A DNA stretch of 64,000 bases from Ricinus communis (GCF_019578655.1 NC_063265.1:4932501-4996500), one strand, 5' to 3'; numbered from the stretch's first letter, positions 50,630 through 63,199 are shown. Program-made: numbers and translations. The notes: generated from the letters alone by a model not told the origin.

Positions 50630-51643
50630 GATTTTATATTAATATTATATATAATAAAAAATTTGACTGGATTTCTATTTTCCAGGGTTGATTGAATCCA
50701 AAGATTTTAATGGAGAATCAACTTTTGCTAATAAAATAGTTTAGTATATAAATAGAGCCCTAAAGTGCTGCTTTCCATCAAATTGATAAATCTTGGATCA
50801 CCTCAACCATAAAATTGTACATACTTAAACTAACAAATACAAATTGTTTGAAATCTAACTCAAAACTATTAATATGAAATGGGAGTGGATTAATATTTTA
50901 TAGACGCTATGGGCAAGTCATAGAAATAAGGTCTTTAACTTTTAAAATAAAAATTAAGTTAATACTTTCAATCTTAAATAATAAATTTATAGAATAAATA
51001 ACGTGACTTGTGATTCAATTAAAGTAAAAATTAAATGAATGTCATACTAATATAATTAGAACTAGCCATTTTATTAGTTGGACTTTTACTATTATAAATT
51101 ATTTTATTTATTTTTTATTTTTTTATTTTTTAATGACGTGAGATCTCTAATACTCATCCTTAAATGTAATAAGATTTGACCCGATTGTAACATGAAATTG
51201 AAATTCTTAATTTGAAATTGAAATTATTCATTTGAAATTAAAATTCTCTAAAACACAGTGGATACAAATTGATAGGATTAGACATCAAAATGAGAAACTG
51301 AAAAATTAAAAAAAGACCAAACTTGATCTAATATTATATTAAAAATTTAAAATATTTTAATTAAGATGGGAGTTAAATAAAGAAGTAAGTGTAGAGCTTA
51401 ATTAATAGAATTAGGTGTAGGTCCAACCAATACTAAAATGACTAAAACTAACCACTTGGTTGGATGAATCTTTAACATTATAAATTATTTATCTTTCGTA
51501 TAGAGTCTCTAATAATACTTAAATAGAATCCAACTAGGACTGGTTTTTCTAATACTTATACTCATAATAGAACTTAGACTCGGGTCAATTTTTTTGTTCG
51601 ACTATATTAGCTCAGTATATTTTGGTCGGATATCAATTAGTAA

Positions 51644-54600
51644 TAAAGTAGATAATTTATAACAGTAAATTATATTTGCAGTTATTAAATTTTATATTTT
51701 ATAATAAAAAGATACTAAATTTTTAATTTATAACTAAATAATTATTAAATTTTATTTTAATAACACTGATGAATTTTTTCAGCAAATGTGATGATAAATT
51801 ACGTAGATGGTCACCAAATTTTACTATTTATAACAAAAAGGTGTTAAAAATTTAATTTTAAAAAGATACATTAGTAATTTTTTAGGCCTAATTACTAATT
51901 AAATTCTAAACTTTATACTTTTTAACAATTTAATTTGATTGTTTCAGAATTTTAAGATAAATATCTATACATTTAATTTATTTTCAAAAACACTTGTTGG
52001 AAACAATTTTTTAAATTTTACAATGAAACAAATGATGTGACAAGTCAATTTTGTTTACTAACATAAAATTTACTAGGTTAATAAAAAATTTATTACATTT
52101 TAGATATAAAATATGTGAAAGAAATATACATAGATAAGATTTTTAATAGTCATATTATTAAGTCTAGGATAAATTATATATATTGATTTATAATTATTAT
52201 TTTTTAAGTAAGTACAATAGACTTCTTATATTATCTTTTTTACTGTAAAATTTTAAAAAAATTCATCGAAAAGTATTTTAAAAATAAATTAAAAGAATGA
52301 CTATTTGCTTTAGAATTTTAAAATAATTGGATAGAATTATTAAAAAGTGTAAAGTTCAGAATTTAATTAGTAATTAGGCTTTCTTTTTATAACAAAATAA
52401 AGGTTTGCTAGATTTTTGCTATAAAGTATAGAATTTGATGACTATCTATATAATTTACTTGCAAAGTGTAACGCCTGCATTTTCTCATCATCCATGTTAT
52501 GTGCATTTACATTTAATCATTGGGCATATAATGGTATATCAATGATATTTTTATTTTATGAGAACAGATATATATTAATTATAAGTAGAGAATAAGAAGC
52601 ATGATATTAGATTATTAATTTAGATAAGTTAATTAAGTACTTGGGTTATGTGTATTAAGCCTTAAGACTTAATTGAACCAATAGTTGAAGGTTGGGTAAA
52701 TAGATTGGACTTAAAAGATACAATTAAAAGTTAGTACCTATATATAGTTAGTAAGAATTAATTTAAGGTGATAAAAATAGTTTAGTAGGTGGTGGCATTA
52801 AGAGAGGAATGTTGAAAATTGGAACCATGAGCAAGCTCATTTTACCTCTTCATTTCTCTAAAATTCGTACATGGCCAAAAACACAAAATTTGGAATAAGA
52901 TAGAGGAGTGGAATACCTAGAAAAATTAAGATTAAGATAGGATTTTGCCAACTATTGAAGGAGTCAAGCTAAAGCTAAAGGATTTAAGCATATTAGCAAC
53001 CCAAAAGCTGAAATTGGTAAGTTGTTACTTGAGTGTTATTAATTTGTCATTAGGATTCTTGATTACAAATTAGAAAAACTTCATTTGATGCTCTCATTGA
53101 TTAATTAAAGGTCTGATTATCATGAATTAGTAGAGTATTGAATGATTGCATAAAGATTAAGCTTGATTTAAGTTTAAGTATGTTAAGATAGAAAACTGTC
53201 AAAATTCCAGCAACCTTGATGTTCTGTATTTTAGGCATAACATGGGTTATATAAGTCCAAATTAAGCTTAATTGGTGTCTATGGAAATTTTAAAGAGTCC
53301 TCTATAACTTTGTAGTTTTGTGATTTTGCTATTTTTGCCGTTTTGGTTGCTTAAATTGAGCAAACAGATTGCTGCTCGGGTACAACTAGCTGTATGACCC
53401 TTGCTCAGTAATTTGAAAATAATTAAATCTATAGAAGTCGGAATTGAGTAATACTTCTTGGAGATGAAACTAGACGCATAAATGGATATGTCTATTTAAT
53501 ATGAGATTTTTGTATTAAGCCAATTTTGCCCAGCAATAAATATACCTTGGTACTAAATTCTGTCTAGAAAACAGAAATGTTGGAGATTAGTTTTATGCAA
53601 TTTATTGATGTTAGTTTGAGTTAAATTGGTATTTAACTAGATGGAAAATGTTTATAGGATATTAAAAAAGTAATTGAGAGTCTTAGAGGAAGAGTGAGAC
53701 CTATGAATTAGAGAGGGGATGATCTTGTAATGCATTAGAACTCGCATTTACATGAATATTTGTAATATGCATGAAATGTGAATTGATGAATGTGTTGATA
53801 GGTACTCAAAGGCCTGGAAAGGAAGTTGTGGAGAAAGGAGGTTCTTATATGCTAAAGGAATAAGTATATTTTGAGTAAGTAAATAGTTAATATTTGCTAT
53901 GTTCATATATTTAATCAAATGTTCCGCAAATGGTTGCGTTTGCTTAATATTGTTTATGTTTGAATGACTGAGATGAAAATGATTGGTGTTGAGTGGAACA
54001 ATTGTTATTGCTGAAATATGATATAAGTGAAATGATTGAATTGTGATGTTAAGTGCATATGTGCATGTGAATGGTGGATTCCCCGTGAAAAAAAAGATAT
54101 ATATATAAAGCCTTGGGAGGCTAAAGCCTAGAGAGGCTATAAAAGTGTATAATGTGAGATGAGGCGAGTACCACGTGTGTGATATGTGAGGATGAGGCGG
54201 AGCAGCACATTAAAGGGGATCCACAAGCCGTGAGAACTAACCATAATTGTTGAATTGTATTTCTTCTATGATGGTTGTAATGAATTGAGTAGAATGGTAT
54301 GACTTTATACCTAAACTATGAATATCATGGAAAGTTATATGATTGGGTGGAAATTATATTAAGTGTATGTGATATAGATTATGTTGATTATTTATTTACT
54401 GAGGTGGAGGCTCACCCCTCTCCAAAATTTTTCTTTTCAGGTTTGTAAATAGTAGTGCATCCGTTGGTTGTATGCGAAGTCTAGCTTTTAGCAATTCAAG
54501 TTGGGCCAGTTTTGTGAAGTCTCCTCCGATGCATTTTTGTATGCAGTTATGTGATATATATGGAAGTATGCCTTATAAGGCATAAGAAGATGTTTGTAAT

Positions 54601-54917
54601 ACTTGTTAAATGATGTTTAAGTATAATTATATGTTTATATGTTAATAACCTTGTGTCTAGATTCTTAACAACCTACATATTGACCTATCTACCTGTAGTA
54701 TATATTCTACGACGCTTGTATGCTTCCTGGCTAATGTTTATTGGTTAGCATGTGATGGGGGTGTTACACAAAGTGTCCTGGAAGAATTCATCGATGTTAT
54801 TAAATGTAAAGCTTAATAATTATTTATTTACAAATCAAAAATTTTATAATTTTTTGTAAACAATATAAAATTTAGTGATCATCAATATAATTTACTTTAA
54901 TTTATAATTTTTTAAAG
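51644..54917. mobile_element. Long inverted-repeat (fold-back) element with a nested solo LTR
   Basis: The left arm 51644-52000 is the diverged reverse complement of the right arm, which consists of 52264-52466 plus 54774-54917 once the LTR at 52467-54768 and one copy of its duplication are removed. Matching landmarks include ctaattactaattaaattct against agaatttaattagtaattag, ggtcaccaaatttta against gaatttgatgacta, and aataacactgatgaatt against aattcatcgatgttatt. The arms are about 350 bp around a loop of about 260 bp. No transposase is present. It is a non-autonomous fold-back or MULE-like element; the exact termini and target duplication are not clear. Confidence 0.78.
52467..54768 (+). mobile_element. 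Solo LTR of a second family (family B)
   Basis: A 2.3 kb unit starting TGTAACGCCTGC and ending GGGTGTTACA, with TG...CA termini and a perfect 5 bp duplication CAAAG (52462-52466 and 54769-54773). No internal region is present, so it is a solo LTR left by recombination. It is not homologous to family A apart from the general ttaca end. It contains a gaggcggagc/gaggcgagta segment near 54160-54200 and a poly-pyrimidine-flanked ttttcttttcaggtttg near 54430. It is inserted in the right arm of the fold-back element. Confidence 0.88.
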
Positions 54918-55078
54918 AAATATAGTTGTAAATATTAATATTTTTATTCTATAAAATTAATATAAAATTGCTCATATTTTTTAGATATCTTATTCAATTA
55001 TAAATTTTTAGTATTTTAAAATTATTATAAAATAATTTTATAACAATACTATTTATGATTAGAGATGGCAACGGGTCG

Positions 55079-55216
55079 GATCTGGACCGGATCCGACTGG
55101 ATCCAGATCCAGATCTGTTTTTGGACCCTGGATCTAGATCCGATCTGGATCCATCGGGTCTGAAAAGTTGGGATCTAGATCCAGATCCGTTGGATACTAC
55201 GGATCCTAAACGGATC
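55079..55216. repeat. GATC-dense subterminal repeat of the hAT element
   Basis: Fourteen GATC tetranucleotides occur in 138 bp, mostly as GGATCT, AGATCC or GGATCC in both orientations, starting 19 bp inside the terminal repeat. Short repeated subterminal motifs of this kind are where hAT transposases are known to bind. The Asp/Pro-rich open frame at 55055-55252 is only a translation of this repeat. Confidence 0.85.
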
Positions 55217-56049
55217 TTGCTGATTTTACCTTTTTTTTTTCAAAAGTTATAGAATTCACATAAAAAAACAAATACATTATACTTTTCAAGCCTCCCTCAA
55301 AGGGTACAGGTTCAAATGTTATACTAATCCAATAATACAAAACAACTTATACAAACTCAACAATCCAATAATACATGTCTTTTGAATAACGATACAAATG
55401 AGCATCATCAACATTCATCTCCCAATAGCACCTTACACCAACTACCAAAAGGCTAATACTCTTCATCACTACTAACATCATCAACATCCTACAATAGAAA
55501 AACAACCAAAGAGAATAATTAGGGATTGGATAACAACTAAAAGTAAATGTTTATATATTAATATAACTTTTAAAATATTACCATATCAATGATATCAACT
55601 ACATCCATCCCTTGTGCATCATTATCATCTTTACAATCTTCCGTAATAGTGGAACATGAAAGGGATCCTTCAATATTGTCTTTGTCTTAATTAATTAAAA
55701 TTACATTAGATTAGAAATAGAAGATGAAATCTATATTAAAAGGAAAGAAATACAACTAAGTAAAATATTACCTTTCACATCATCAACCATCCAACTTTGC
55801 AAGCACATTAGAGCCTCCACGGTTTGAGAATGAAGTCGAGAACGATGGGCACTAACCACTCTTCCACCCATACTAAATGCACTTTCCGAAGCAACCGAAG
55901 AGACAGGAATTGCAAGAATATCCTTGGCAATTTTTCTCAAAGTTGGATAATATTGATCTCTACTCCACCATTTAAGAACATTAAATTCATTATCCTCCGG
56001 CATAGTGTCACTTTCTAAGTATTGATCAATCTCACTCCTCAAAGGTGTA

Positions 56050-58809
56050 TGTCACGACCCCACCCGTGGACCCGTGACCGGCACTAGGGAATGGGTAGGC
56101 TTAAGGCCACCGAAATCCGTAGTAAGCCTGACACTCACTGATTTAAACAAATCTCATCTCAAATTAATATTATTAAAACCACAAATTATCTTAATAGCTA
56201 CATTCTACATAAATACTTCGGTCTGCCAGAAAAACTAGGCGAGACCCGAAGCTCAGAAAATTTACAACTGATACATCTGCTAATTACTACTGCGGAGAAT
56301 CTAAGATTTACCATTTTACATACCAAATCAAATACTTCACCCGATGATGAAGGAGTCGGGTTACTAAATAAGAGTCGCAAGAGAACTAACAGTCGCGAAT
56401 CTGAAAAACAGTAAAAATGAGACTGTCAGTCTCGAGAGTGAGTTAAAATCAAATAATCTAGGGACTATTGCTTCTTCTCAGAAAACATAGATTATTCAAA
56501 TCATACACATAAATACCAATCATACTATAATCATACTCTATTACTTTCTTCACAGAAAATATTAGTCATGCACGTAAATACAATCCATATTATAATCATA
56601 CCATAATAAATAAATAAATGAATAAATAAAAATATATTTTTATTTTTACGGGACGAGTGGCTCGGTAGAACCCTAAACTCCAAATTCTAGTAGCCTTTCG
56701 GCTCTCTTAATCCAACAGGTCTGGCGCCCAGAGAGCAAGCTCGATCAGGGTCCTTACCTCCAGCTTGAACACTTGAATTCCAAATAAGCCGGCGCCCAGA
56801 GAGCAAGCTCGACCAGGGACCTTAACTCCTAATCAATCGAACTCAGAGAGCAATGCTCGATCGGGGCAAACAAATCCATAATAACCTTATGTCCATGATC
56901 ATTACCGGCAAGACGCTAGTCCCGATGTAACCCATCAAAGATGTTCTACAAGCCACATTTCCCAATTCGCAATCATCACATATAATAAATATTATTATCT
57001 GATGAACTCAACTAACACATATCGAAATAAAGATTAAAGATTTAAGGTAAAACAACGTGCAATTTGTGAGGAGAAAAATAATAACGTTTATCTTATTATA
57101 ACATACTAATAATAATATTTATATTATTTCAAATATTAATAATCAAGTGAAATCATTTATTTTGCGATACTAGTAATCATATTAAGCACAAATTCTAAAT
57201 AGCATATTAAAATCAGACTAGCAACAGCGCAAAGATTAAATGACTTTAACTCACAAGATTGGAGACCTCCTAGCTCTGCTCCGGTGCCTCGGTAGGAGCG
57301 AGCCGAACGAACTGACAATCTAGACACGGAAAACAATTTATCAATACGCTGAGACAATCGATCATTAATCCTAGGTCTAGACTCTAGAATCTCGACTCGA
57401 ACTACCGAAAATTCAGTGAACCTCCCTACAACACGAACATTACCCCCCGTGAAAACGGGTCCAGGACCTGCCAGAAGAACACTCCAAATATCCAACAATT
57501 TAAACAACGGGAGTCGGGTCCTCAAACTTCACTATTTCCCGACTCCGCCACACAGCACAAAATACGAGTATGGCAGCTAACCGGACAAATATTTATGACT
57601 CACAAATATCATCAAATACACAATATAATCCAATAGACACAATTAAACCAAGAATTTCTAAAATTAACGGGCCAAAGATAATTACCGAGACGCCGATCGC
57701 CGACTCGCCTACCACGGAGTCCGATCGACGATCCGAACACACCATCGGACTCACAACGACGCTACCGATGACGATCCCTCGCCCGATTTTTGATCCGACA
57801 CCCGACCATCCAGAGATTTACGAACGATCACGGCCGATTTGCAAACGAAGCCCGATCGCCACGAAATCGGGTGCCATCGCGAAGCTTGAGATGAGGAGAG
57901 TCGGGATATGTCCTCCGATCATCCATCCTCCGTCGGAGCTCGCCGAAAAAGCCCAAAAATGCGGCTGCCCCCTACTTTCTCTCTCCACTGGATCTTCCGT
58001 CTCCCGGCCACCACAGCGCCGCCAAAAGAAAGCCCTTGCCGAGAGGGAGCCGATCGCCACCCAACTCACCGCCAACAACGCCGGAACGCCGGAACACGCC
58101 TTGGCCGCTGCTGCCGCTTCTGCCTGGCCACGGCCCACGCCCGACGGCCGCCGCAACGCCCTCTCTCTTCCCTGCTCTCTCTCTCTCTCCTTTCTTCTTC
58201 CCCGATTTCATTCCCTTCAATATCGACATTTGACCCTTGAACTTTTCCTTATTACAATTTGGTCCCTCAACTTTCTTAATTACTTACAATTTCATCCTGC
58301 AGAATTCCAATTTGACCCCCAAACTTCTTTTTAGCCTTTCAATTAAGCCCTTAACTATTTAATTTGGGCCAAAACCGAATTATTGAAAATACACAATTAC
58401 AAAAATACCCCTGACCGACATATTTATTTACGTAAATACCAAACTCACAAATTTCCATTAAAACCCCATAAAAATAACATTATACTTTTAATCCTTATTC
58501 CAAAATAATCCTCCAATTAAATCCTACACACAATTAAATTAAATAATCAATTTCCAACTCAAACTTTAATACTACTAATCAATTATAATACCAATTTTCT
58601 CAAAATTCTTTTATAAAAACATCCCTTACAATTTCTATCATAATTTTCCAATATATAATTTTATTTATATAAATATGCATTTGGGAAAATTTGAATAACC
58701 AAAATATAATCATTTCTCAAATAGTTTACTTGAATAAAAATAAAGCTAAAATTAACTTAAATAAAAACTCACTATTAAATATATATTAAAAAAAATTCCG
58801 GGTGTTACA
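56050..58809 (+). mobile_element. Long solo LTR (family A, copy 3) inside the hAT transposase gene
   Basis: A 2.76 kb unit starting TGTCACGACC and ending GGGTGTTACA with a perfect 5 bp duplication GTGTA (56045-56049 and 58810-58814). This establishes the family as an LTR retrotransposon and fixes its exact ends. No internal region is present. Three internal tandem units lie at about 56715-56860 and a CpG-rich block at about 57690-58220, followed by an AT-rich tail. Orientation is opposite to the hAT gene. It is co-linear with copy 2 over its full length. Confidence 0.93.
56715..56870 (+). repeat. Internal tandem repeats of family A LTR copy 3
   Basis: Three units with the core cagagagcaagctcgaccag (or a close variant) and ggaccttaactcc-type tails, at the same relative position as in copies 1 and 2. 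Confidence 0.8.
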
Positions 58810-60928
58810 GTGTACTTCTAACTTTTTGTCTCTTAGATCTCGCAAAATCATCTTCATCACCACACTCGTTAAACCCTCTCTTTAATGGTGATGGTTCATT
58901 CACTACCTCATTCTTATTTTGAAACTCATGGACAAGATTATCAAAGGTCTTTCTTATTCTTGTCATTTTACTATTAGCATCATCTCCATATAATTTTTCA
59001 AAATAATGAGCCACACAATCCATTTTATTTCTAGGATCTAAAATGGCAGCAATAGCTAAAATCCCATTAATATGTGACCAATATTTGTCAGATTTTTCAA
59101 CCATACTCTTAGCCATTGTCCTAATAACCTCATGATTATCGGTTTGCACCCAACGATTCAAAGCAAGTCTAATCTCACAAACAATTCGAAAAAACAAATT
59201 AGCAGTTGGATGATTTCTAATAGAAAAAACCTTGGTTGCCTTGTAGAATATTTCCAACTTTTGACAAACAAGAGAAGCCATAGTCCAATCGTTATCACTA
59301 GGAACAAAAAACTTAAGCCTTTTATTTAGACGTTTCAACTTATTAAAAACATCCTTGAAAGGCAAACTAGATTCAAGCATCAAGTAAGTAGAATTCCACC
59401 TAGTTTTACAATCAAGACCCACTCTTTTAGTTTTAGTCACATTCAAAAGACGACAAGCTTCCTCAAATTTTTCAATCCTTTTAGGGGTAGACATCCAAAA
59501 TGCTATACACTCTCTTACTTTGACAATTGTATGATCAATCACTTCTAAACCATCTTTCACAATCAAGTTTAGAATATGAGCACTACACCTCATGTGCAAA
59601 AAATCTCCATTTAACACCAAGCAACTACTTTCTAATTTCTCCAACAAAACATTGATCATAGCATCATTTGTAGTACAATTATCAACAACAACAGAAGAAA
59701 TTTTATTTTTCAAAGAAAATTGAGACAAACTATACATAAGAACCTTAGCAATAACCCCCTTTGTATGTGGACATGGCACAAAACAAAACCTACACACAAA
59801 ATAAATATACCAAATACATAAATAAGAGCTAGAATAATTACCAACCAAATAACACAAGCATCATATAATCATATAGCCAAAATTCAAATAGCCAAAAAGA
59901 ACGAAATATAAGTATATAAACATTATATTATTTATACAATATTAGAAAGAAATCAATTAAACAATTACCTTAATGTATGATTATGCAAAATCCACTGTTG
60001 GTCAATGAAATGCGAAGTAACAGCCATGTACCCCTTTTTTTGATTGGAGGTGGTCCACATATCAGTTGTTATTGCCACTCTATCCTCATTAGCCTCTAAC
60101 AAATCCTTAAGAGAAATTCTTTCATTGTTGTACATTTTCATCACATCACTCCTTAACGTGTTCCTTGAAATAATCTTGAAATTATCATTTAAGCTCTTGA
60201 CAAATCTCCTAAAACCAAGATGATCCACGATTGACAAAGGATATTCATGTATTACTACCATTCTAACCAACTCTCGCCTTGAAACATCTTGATCAAATAT
60301 CACTTTCTTTTGTTTTTCCTTAACTGTCAAAGAAGTAGTCCCATCAACTTCGGTCTTAATCTTCAATTATGATTGACCAGACGGAAGCTTCAAATGCCTT
60401 CCCGAACATATTTTTTTAGCATGTTTGAGAAGGTGTGAGGTTCCATTATTTCCCGAGTAAGAGAGTGCACTCTTACAATACTTATACTTTGCCTTTTGTA
60501 TACCTTTGATTTTAACCACATCAAAATAATCCTATACTTCAGAAGTTAGTTTCTTATTTTTCTTGGAACTACTAGATTCATTTACTTTGCTAGTATCATT
60601 CTCGACCTCAACAAACCCCTCCAAATCATCTTCCTCATTTTGATCGGACAACACTACAAGATTATTCGTACAAATTAAGAATTGATTCATAAAAAATTAA
60701 ACCAATTGATTGATAAATTGATATTCAGTTATGCATAAAGAAAAAAAAATACCGTAAATTGAACTCACGAACTGATTTCAATGGAGGAGAGAGACTGAAT
60801 TATTGGCTTCAATGGAGGAGAAGGCATAAGCGGCGGATTCGCATGAAACAATACAGAATTCCAGAGTCTACACTACACTCTACAGAGTACTAGAGAGGGA
60901 AGTTAGAATTAGGGAATTTAGGGTTTAG

Positions 60929-63199
60929 TGTAACACCCGGAATTTTTATATATTTAATAATGAGTTTTTATTTAAGTTAATTTTAGCCTCATTATTATTG
61001 GGTTTAATTTAAAATGATTATATTTTGGTTATTCAAATTTTTCCAAATGCATATTTATATAAGTAAAATTATATATTGGAAAATTATGGTAGAATTGTAA
61101 AGGATGTGTTTATAAAAGAATTTTGAAAAAAATTGATTATTTAATTTAATTGTGTGTTAGGACTAAATTGGAAATTTATTTTGGAATAAGGATTGAAAGT
61201 ATAATTTTATTTTTATGGGGTTTTAATGGAAATTTGTGAGTTTGGTATTTTCGTAAATAAATATGCTCGGGGGTATTTTTGTAATTGTGTATTTTCAGAA
61301 TTCTAATTTGGCCCAAATTAAATAGTTAAGGGCTTAATTGATAGGCTAAAAAGAAGTTTGGGGGTCAAATTTAAATTCGCAGGATGAAATTGTAAGTAAT
61401 TAAGGAAGTTGAGGGACCAAATTGTAATAAGGAAAAGTTCGGGGCCTAATGTCGATATTGAAAGAAAAAGAAGTCGGGGAAGAAGAAAGGAGGAGAGAGA
61501 GAGAGCGTCGGAAGAGAGAGAAGGGAAGTTGCGCGTGGCGTGGAGCGTTGGCCCGGAAGCGGCGGTGGCCGAGCGTGCGAGTGGCGATCGCTTTAGCAAG
61601 CGACGTGGTGGAACTAAGATCCGGTGGAGAGAAAATGGTGGCGCGTTTTCAGCTTTTCCGAGATCCGTGGAGGAGGACGATCGGAGGATGTATCCCGACT
61701 CTCACCAAGCTTCGCGATGGCACCGGCTTCGTGGGCGATCGGGCTTCGCTGAATCGACGGTCGAGATCGTCCGCAAATTTCTCCGGATGGTCGGGTGTCA
61801 GATCGGAAAATCGAAAGCGGGGATCGTCATCAGCGCGTCGTTGTGAGTCCGATGGTGTGTTCGGATCGTCGATCGGACTCCGGCGGCTGGAGGCGAGTCG
61901 ACCGAGCGACCGAGCGTCTTGATGATCTGTCTGTTCGGCTCGCTCCTACCGAGACACCTAAGCTGAGCTAGGAGGTCGCCTAATTCTGTGAGTTAAAGTC
62001 ATATATCGTTTACGCACGTGTCATGCATAAAATTTGATTTGCTACTGAGAATATTTATTTGCAATTTCAATTTTTCATTCAATTATTATTATTATCATTT
62101 GCATGATGCTTTTAGTTACTATTTAAATATGTTTTTCCTTTATTACCAATTTTAATATTGCATGATGACTCAGGATGGGACGGCAGTAGAACATAGGAGT
62201 TGGATGAGTGTCCAATATAATATGAGAGAGATAAGAAAAAGGTAAAGAGGTAAAAATTTTGAGAAAGAAAGATTAGGACCTGCCCTGGTCGAGCATCGCT
62301 CTCTGGGCTTAGTAGAGTGTGGTTGCTTGGGAGTAAGGTCCCTGGTCGAGCATTGCTCTCGGCCGGCTTATTTGGATATTTAAGTGACTAGACCGGAGGT
62401 AAGGTCCCCGGTCGAGCTTTGCTCTCGGGCACCTTATTAGATTAAGAGAGTCGAATGGCTATTAGATTTCTTATTTGGATACTTAAGTGACCGGAGGTAA
62501 GGTCCCTGGTCGAGCTTTGCTCTCGGGGGCGCCAGTCTTATTGGATAAGAGAGCCAAAAGGCTAAGGCCGAGAGTTAAGTGACCGGATCAAGGTAAGGTC
62601 CCTGGTCGAGCTTTGCTCTCCGGCCAAATTCTATTGGAATGAGAGGTTTGAGATGATAGAGTTGAGGTTAGTTGAGACATAAGTGTTGAAATAATCGAGA
62701 TTTTAGAGTTGGGATTAGAGTTCTACCCAAGTACTCATCCCGCTGCATGTGGAATAAATTTTGTTTAAGCATGGCATGACACATATGTTTTAACATGACA
62801 CGTATGGTTCGCGTGATTTATTAATTATTTTAAAATTAAATGAATGTGACATTGAGATATTTGAAACTGCTTTTAGATGTATGATTTTAACTCACTCTAG
62901 ACCCATACCTCCATTTATTGTTTTTCGGATTCGTGATCATAGTTCTCTCGCGACTCTTATTCAAGAACTACCCTTCATCATCGGGTGAAGTATTTGATTT
63001 GGTATGTAAAATGGTAAATCTTAGATTCTCCGCAGTAGTAATTAGTATATGTATCAGTTTGTAATTTTCCGAGCTTCTAGTATTTTCCGGGTAATCAAGT
63101 AATTTTGTAAAGTGTAACTATTAAGATAATTTATGGTTTTAATAATATAAATTTGAGTTGAGATTTGTTTAAATCAGTGAGTGTCAGGCTTACTACGGG
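60929..63199 (-). mobile_element. Family A LTR, copy 4, reverse orientation, 5' end missing
   Basis: Begins TGTAACACCCGG (the reverse complement of the family 3' end) directly after tttag at 60924-60928, in the 5' leader of the hAT gene. It is homologous to copies 1-3 read backwards: AT-rich tail, CpG-rich block (about 61440-61930), tandem repeat block (about 62280-62640), then gtgagtgtcaggcttactacgg at 63178-63199. There it stops about 80-100 bp short of the expected TGTCACGACC end and joins copy 5. It lacks a segment of about 400 bp present in copies 1-3 (breakpoint near 61925). Confidence 0.85.
62280..62640 (-). repeat. Internal tandem repeats of family A LTR copy 4 (five units)
   Basis: Five units with the plus-strand core ggtccctggtcgagc.ttgctctc, separated by spacers such as ggcttatttggatatttaagtgacc. 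This is the largest unit number among the copies in the window, showing that the block expands and contracts. Confidence 0.85.

Larger units (their letters stand above)
48800..51640. other. BELL gene promoter and AT-rich intergenic region
   Basis: The first 700 bp upstream of the BELL start are purine-rich on the plus strand and moderately GC-rich, consistent with a promoter and 5' UTR. A (GT)n run is at 49379-49396. From about 49660 onward the DNA is AT-rich without recognisable genes and has an (AT)n run at 50608-50629. Confidence 0.5.
55453..60660 (-). pseudogene. hAT (RICESLEEPER-like) transposase gene, interrupted by an LTR and by stops
   Basis: Coding blocks on the minus strand: about 60660-59969, intron, 59789-58810, LTR insertion, 56049-55772, 55685-55582 and 55488-55453 (stop), with GT-AG introns. 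Domains in order: a BED zinc finger (about 60540-60420) with Trp replaced by a TAG stop and the first Cys of the Cys pair changed to Tyr; a second in-frame TAA near 60366; an RNase H-like catalytic region (TTDMWTTSNQKKGYM, VDNCTTNDAM, RCSAHILNLIVKDGL, TRWNSTYLML); and the C-terminal dimerisation block (ILAIPVSSVASESAFSMGG, TVEALMCLQSW). Without the LTR and one target-duplication copy the frame is continuous across 58809/56050, so the LTR split an open frame. No working product is expected from this copy. Confidence 0.9.
55060..60928 (-). mobile_element. hAT transposon (left end and body; right end not seen)
   Basis: The left terminus TAGAGATGGCAACGGGTC at 55060 is a typical hAT end. It is followed by a GATC-dense subterminal region and a minus-strand transposase gene. 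The right terminus is not visible: the 5' leader of the transposase gene runs up to 60928, where a family A LTR begins, so the other end must lie beyond that insertion or outside the window. A family A LTR also sits inside the gene at 56050-58809. Because the right end is unseen, the 8 bp target duplication cannot be checked. Confidence 0.82.

Noticed and set aside
55055..55252. Open frame encoding a DPDLDPD-like acidic repeat
   Set aside because: It is a translation of the GATC-rich hAT subterminal repeat, includes the terminal inverted repeat itself, and has no gene context.
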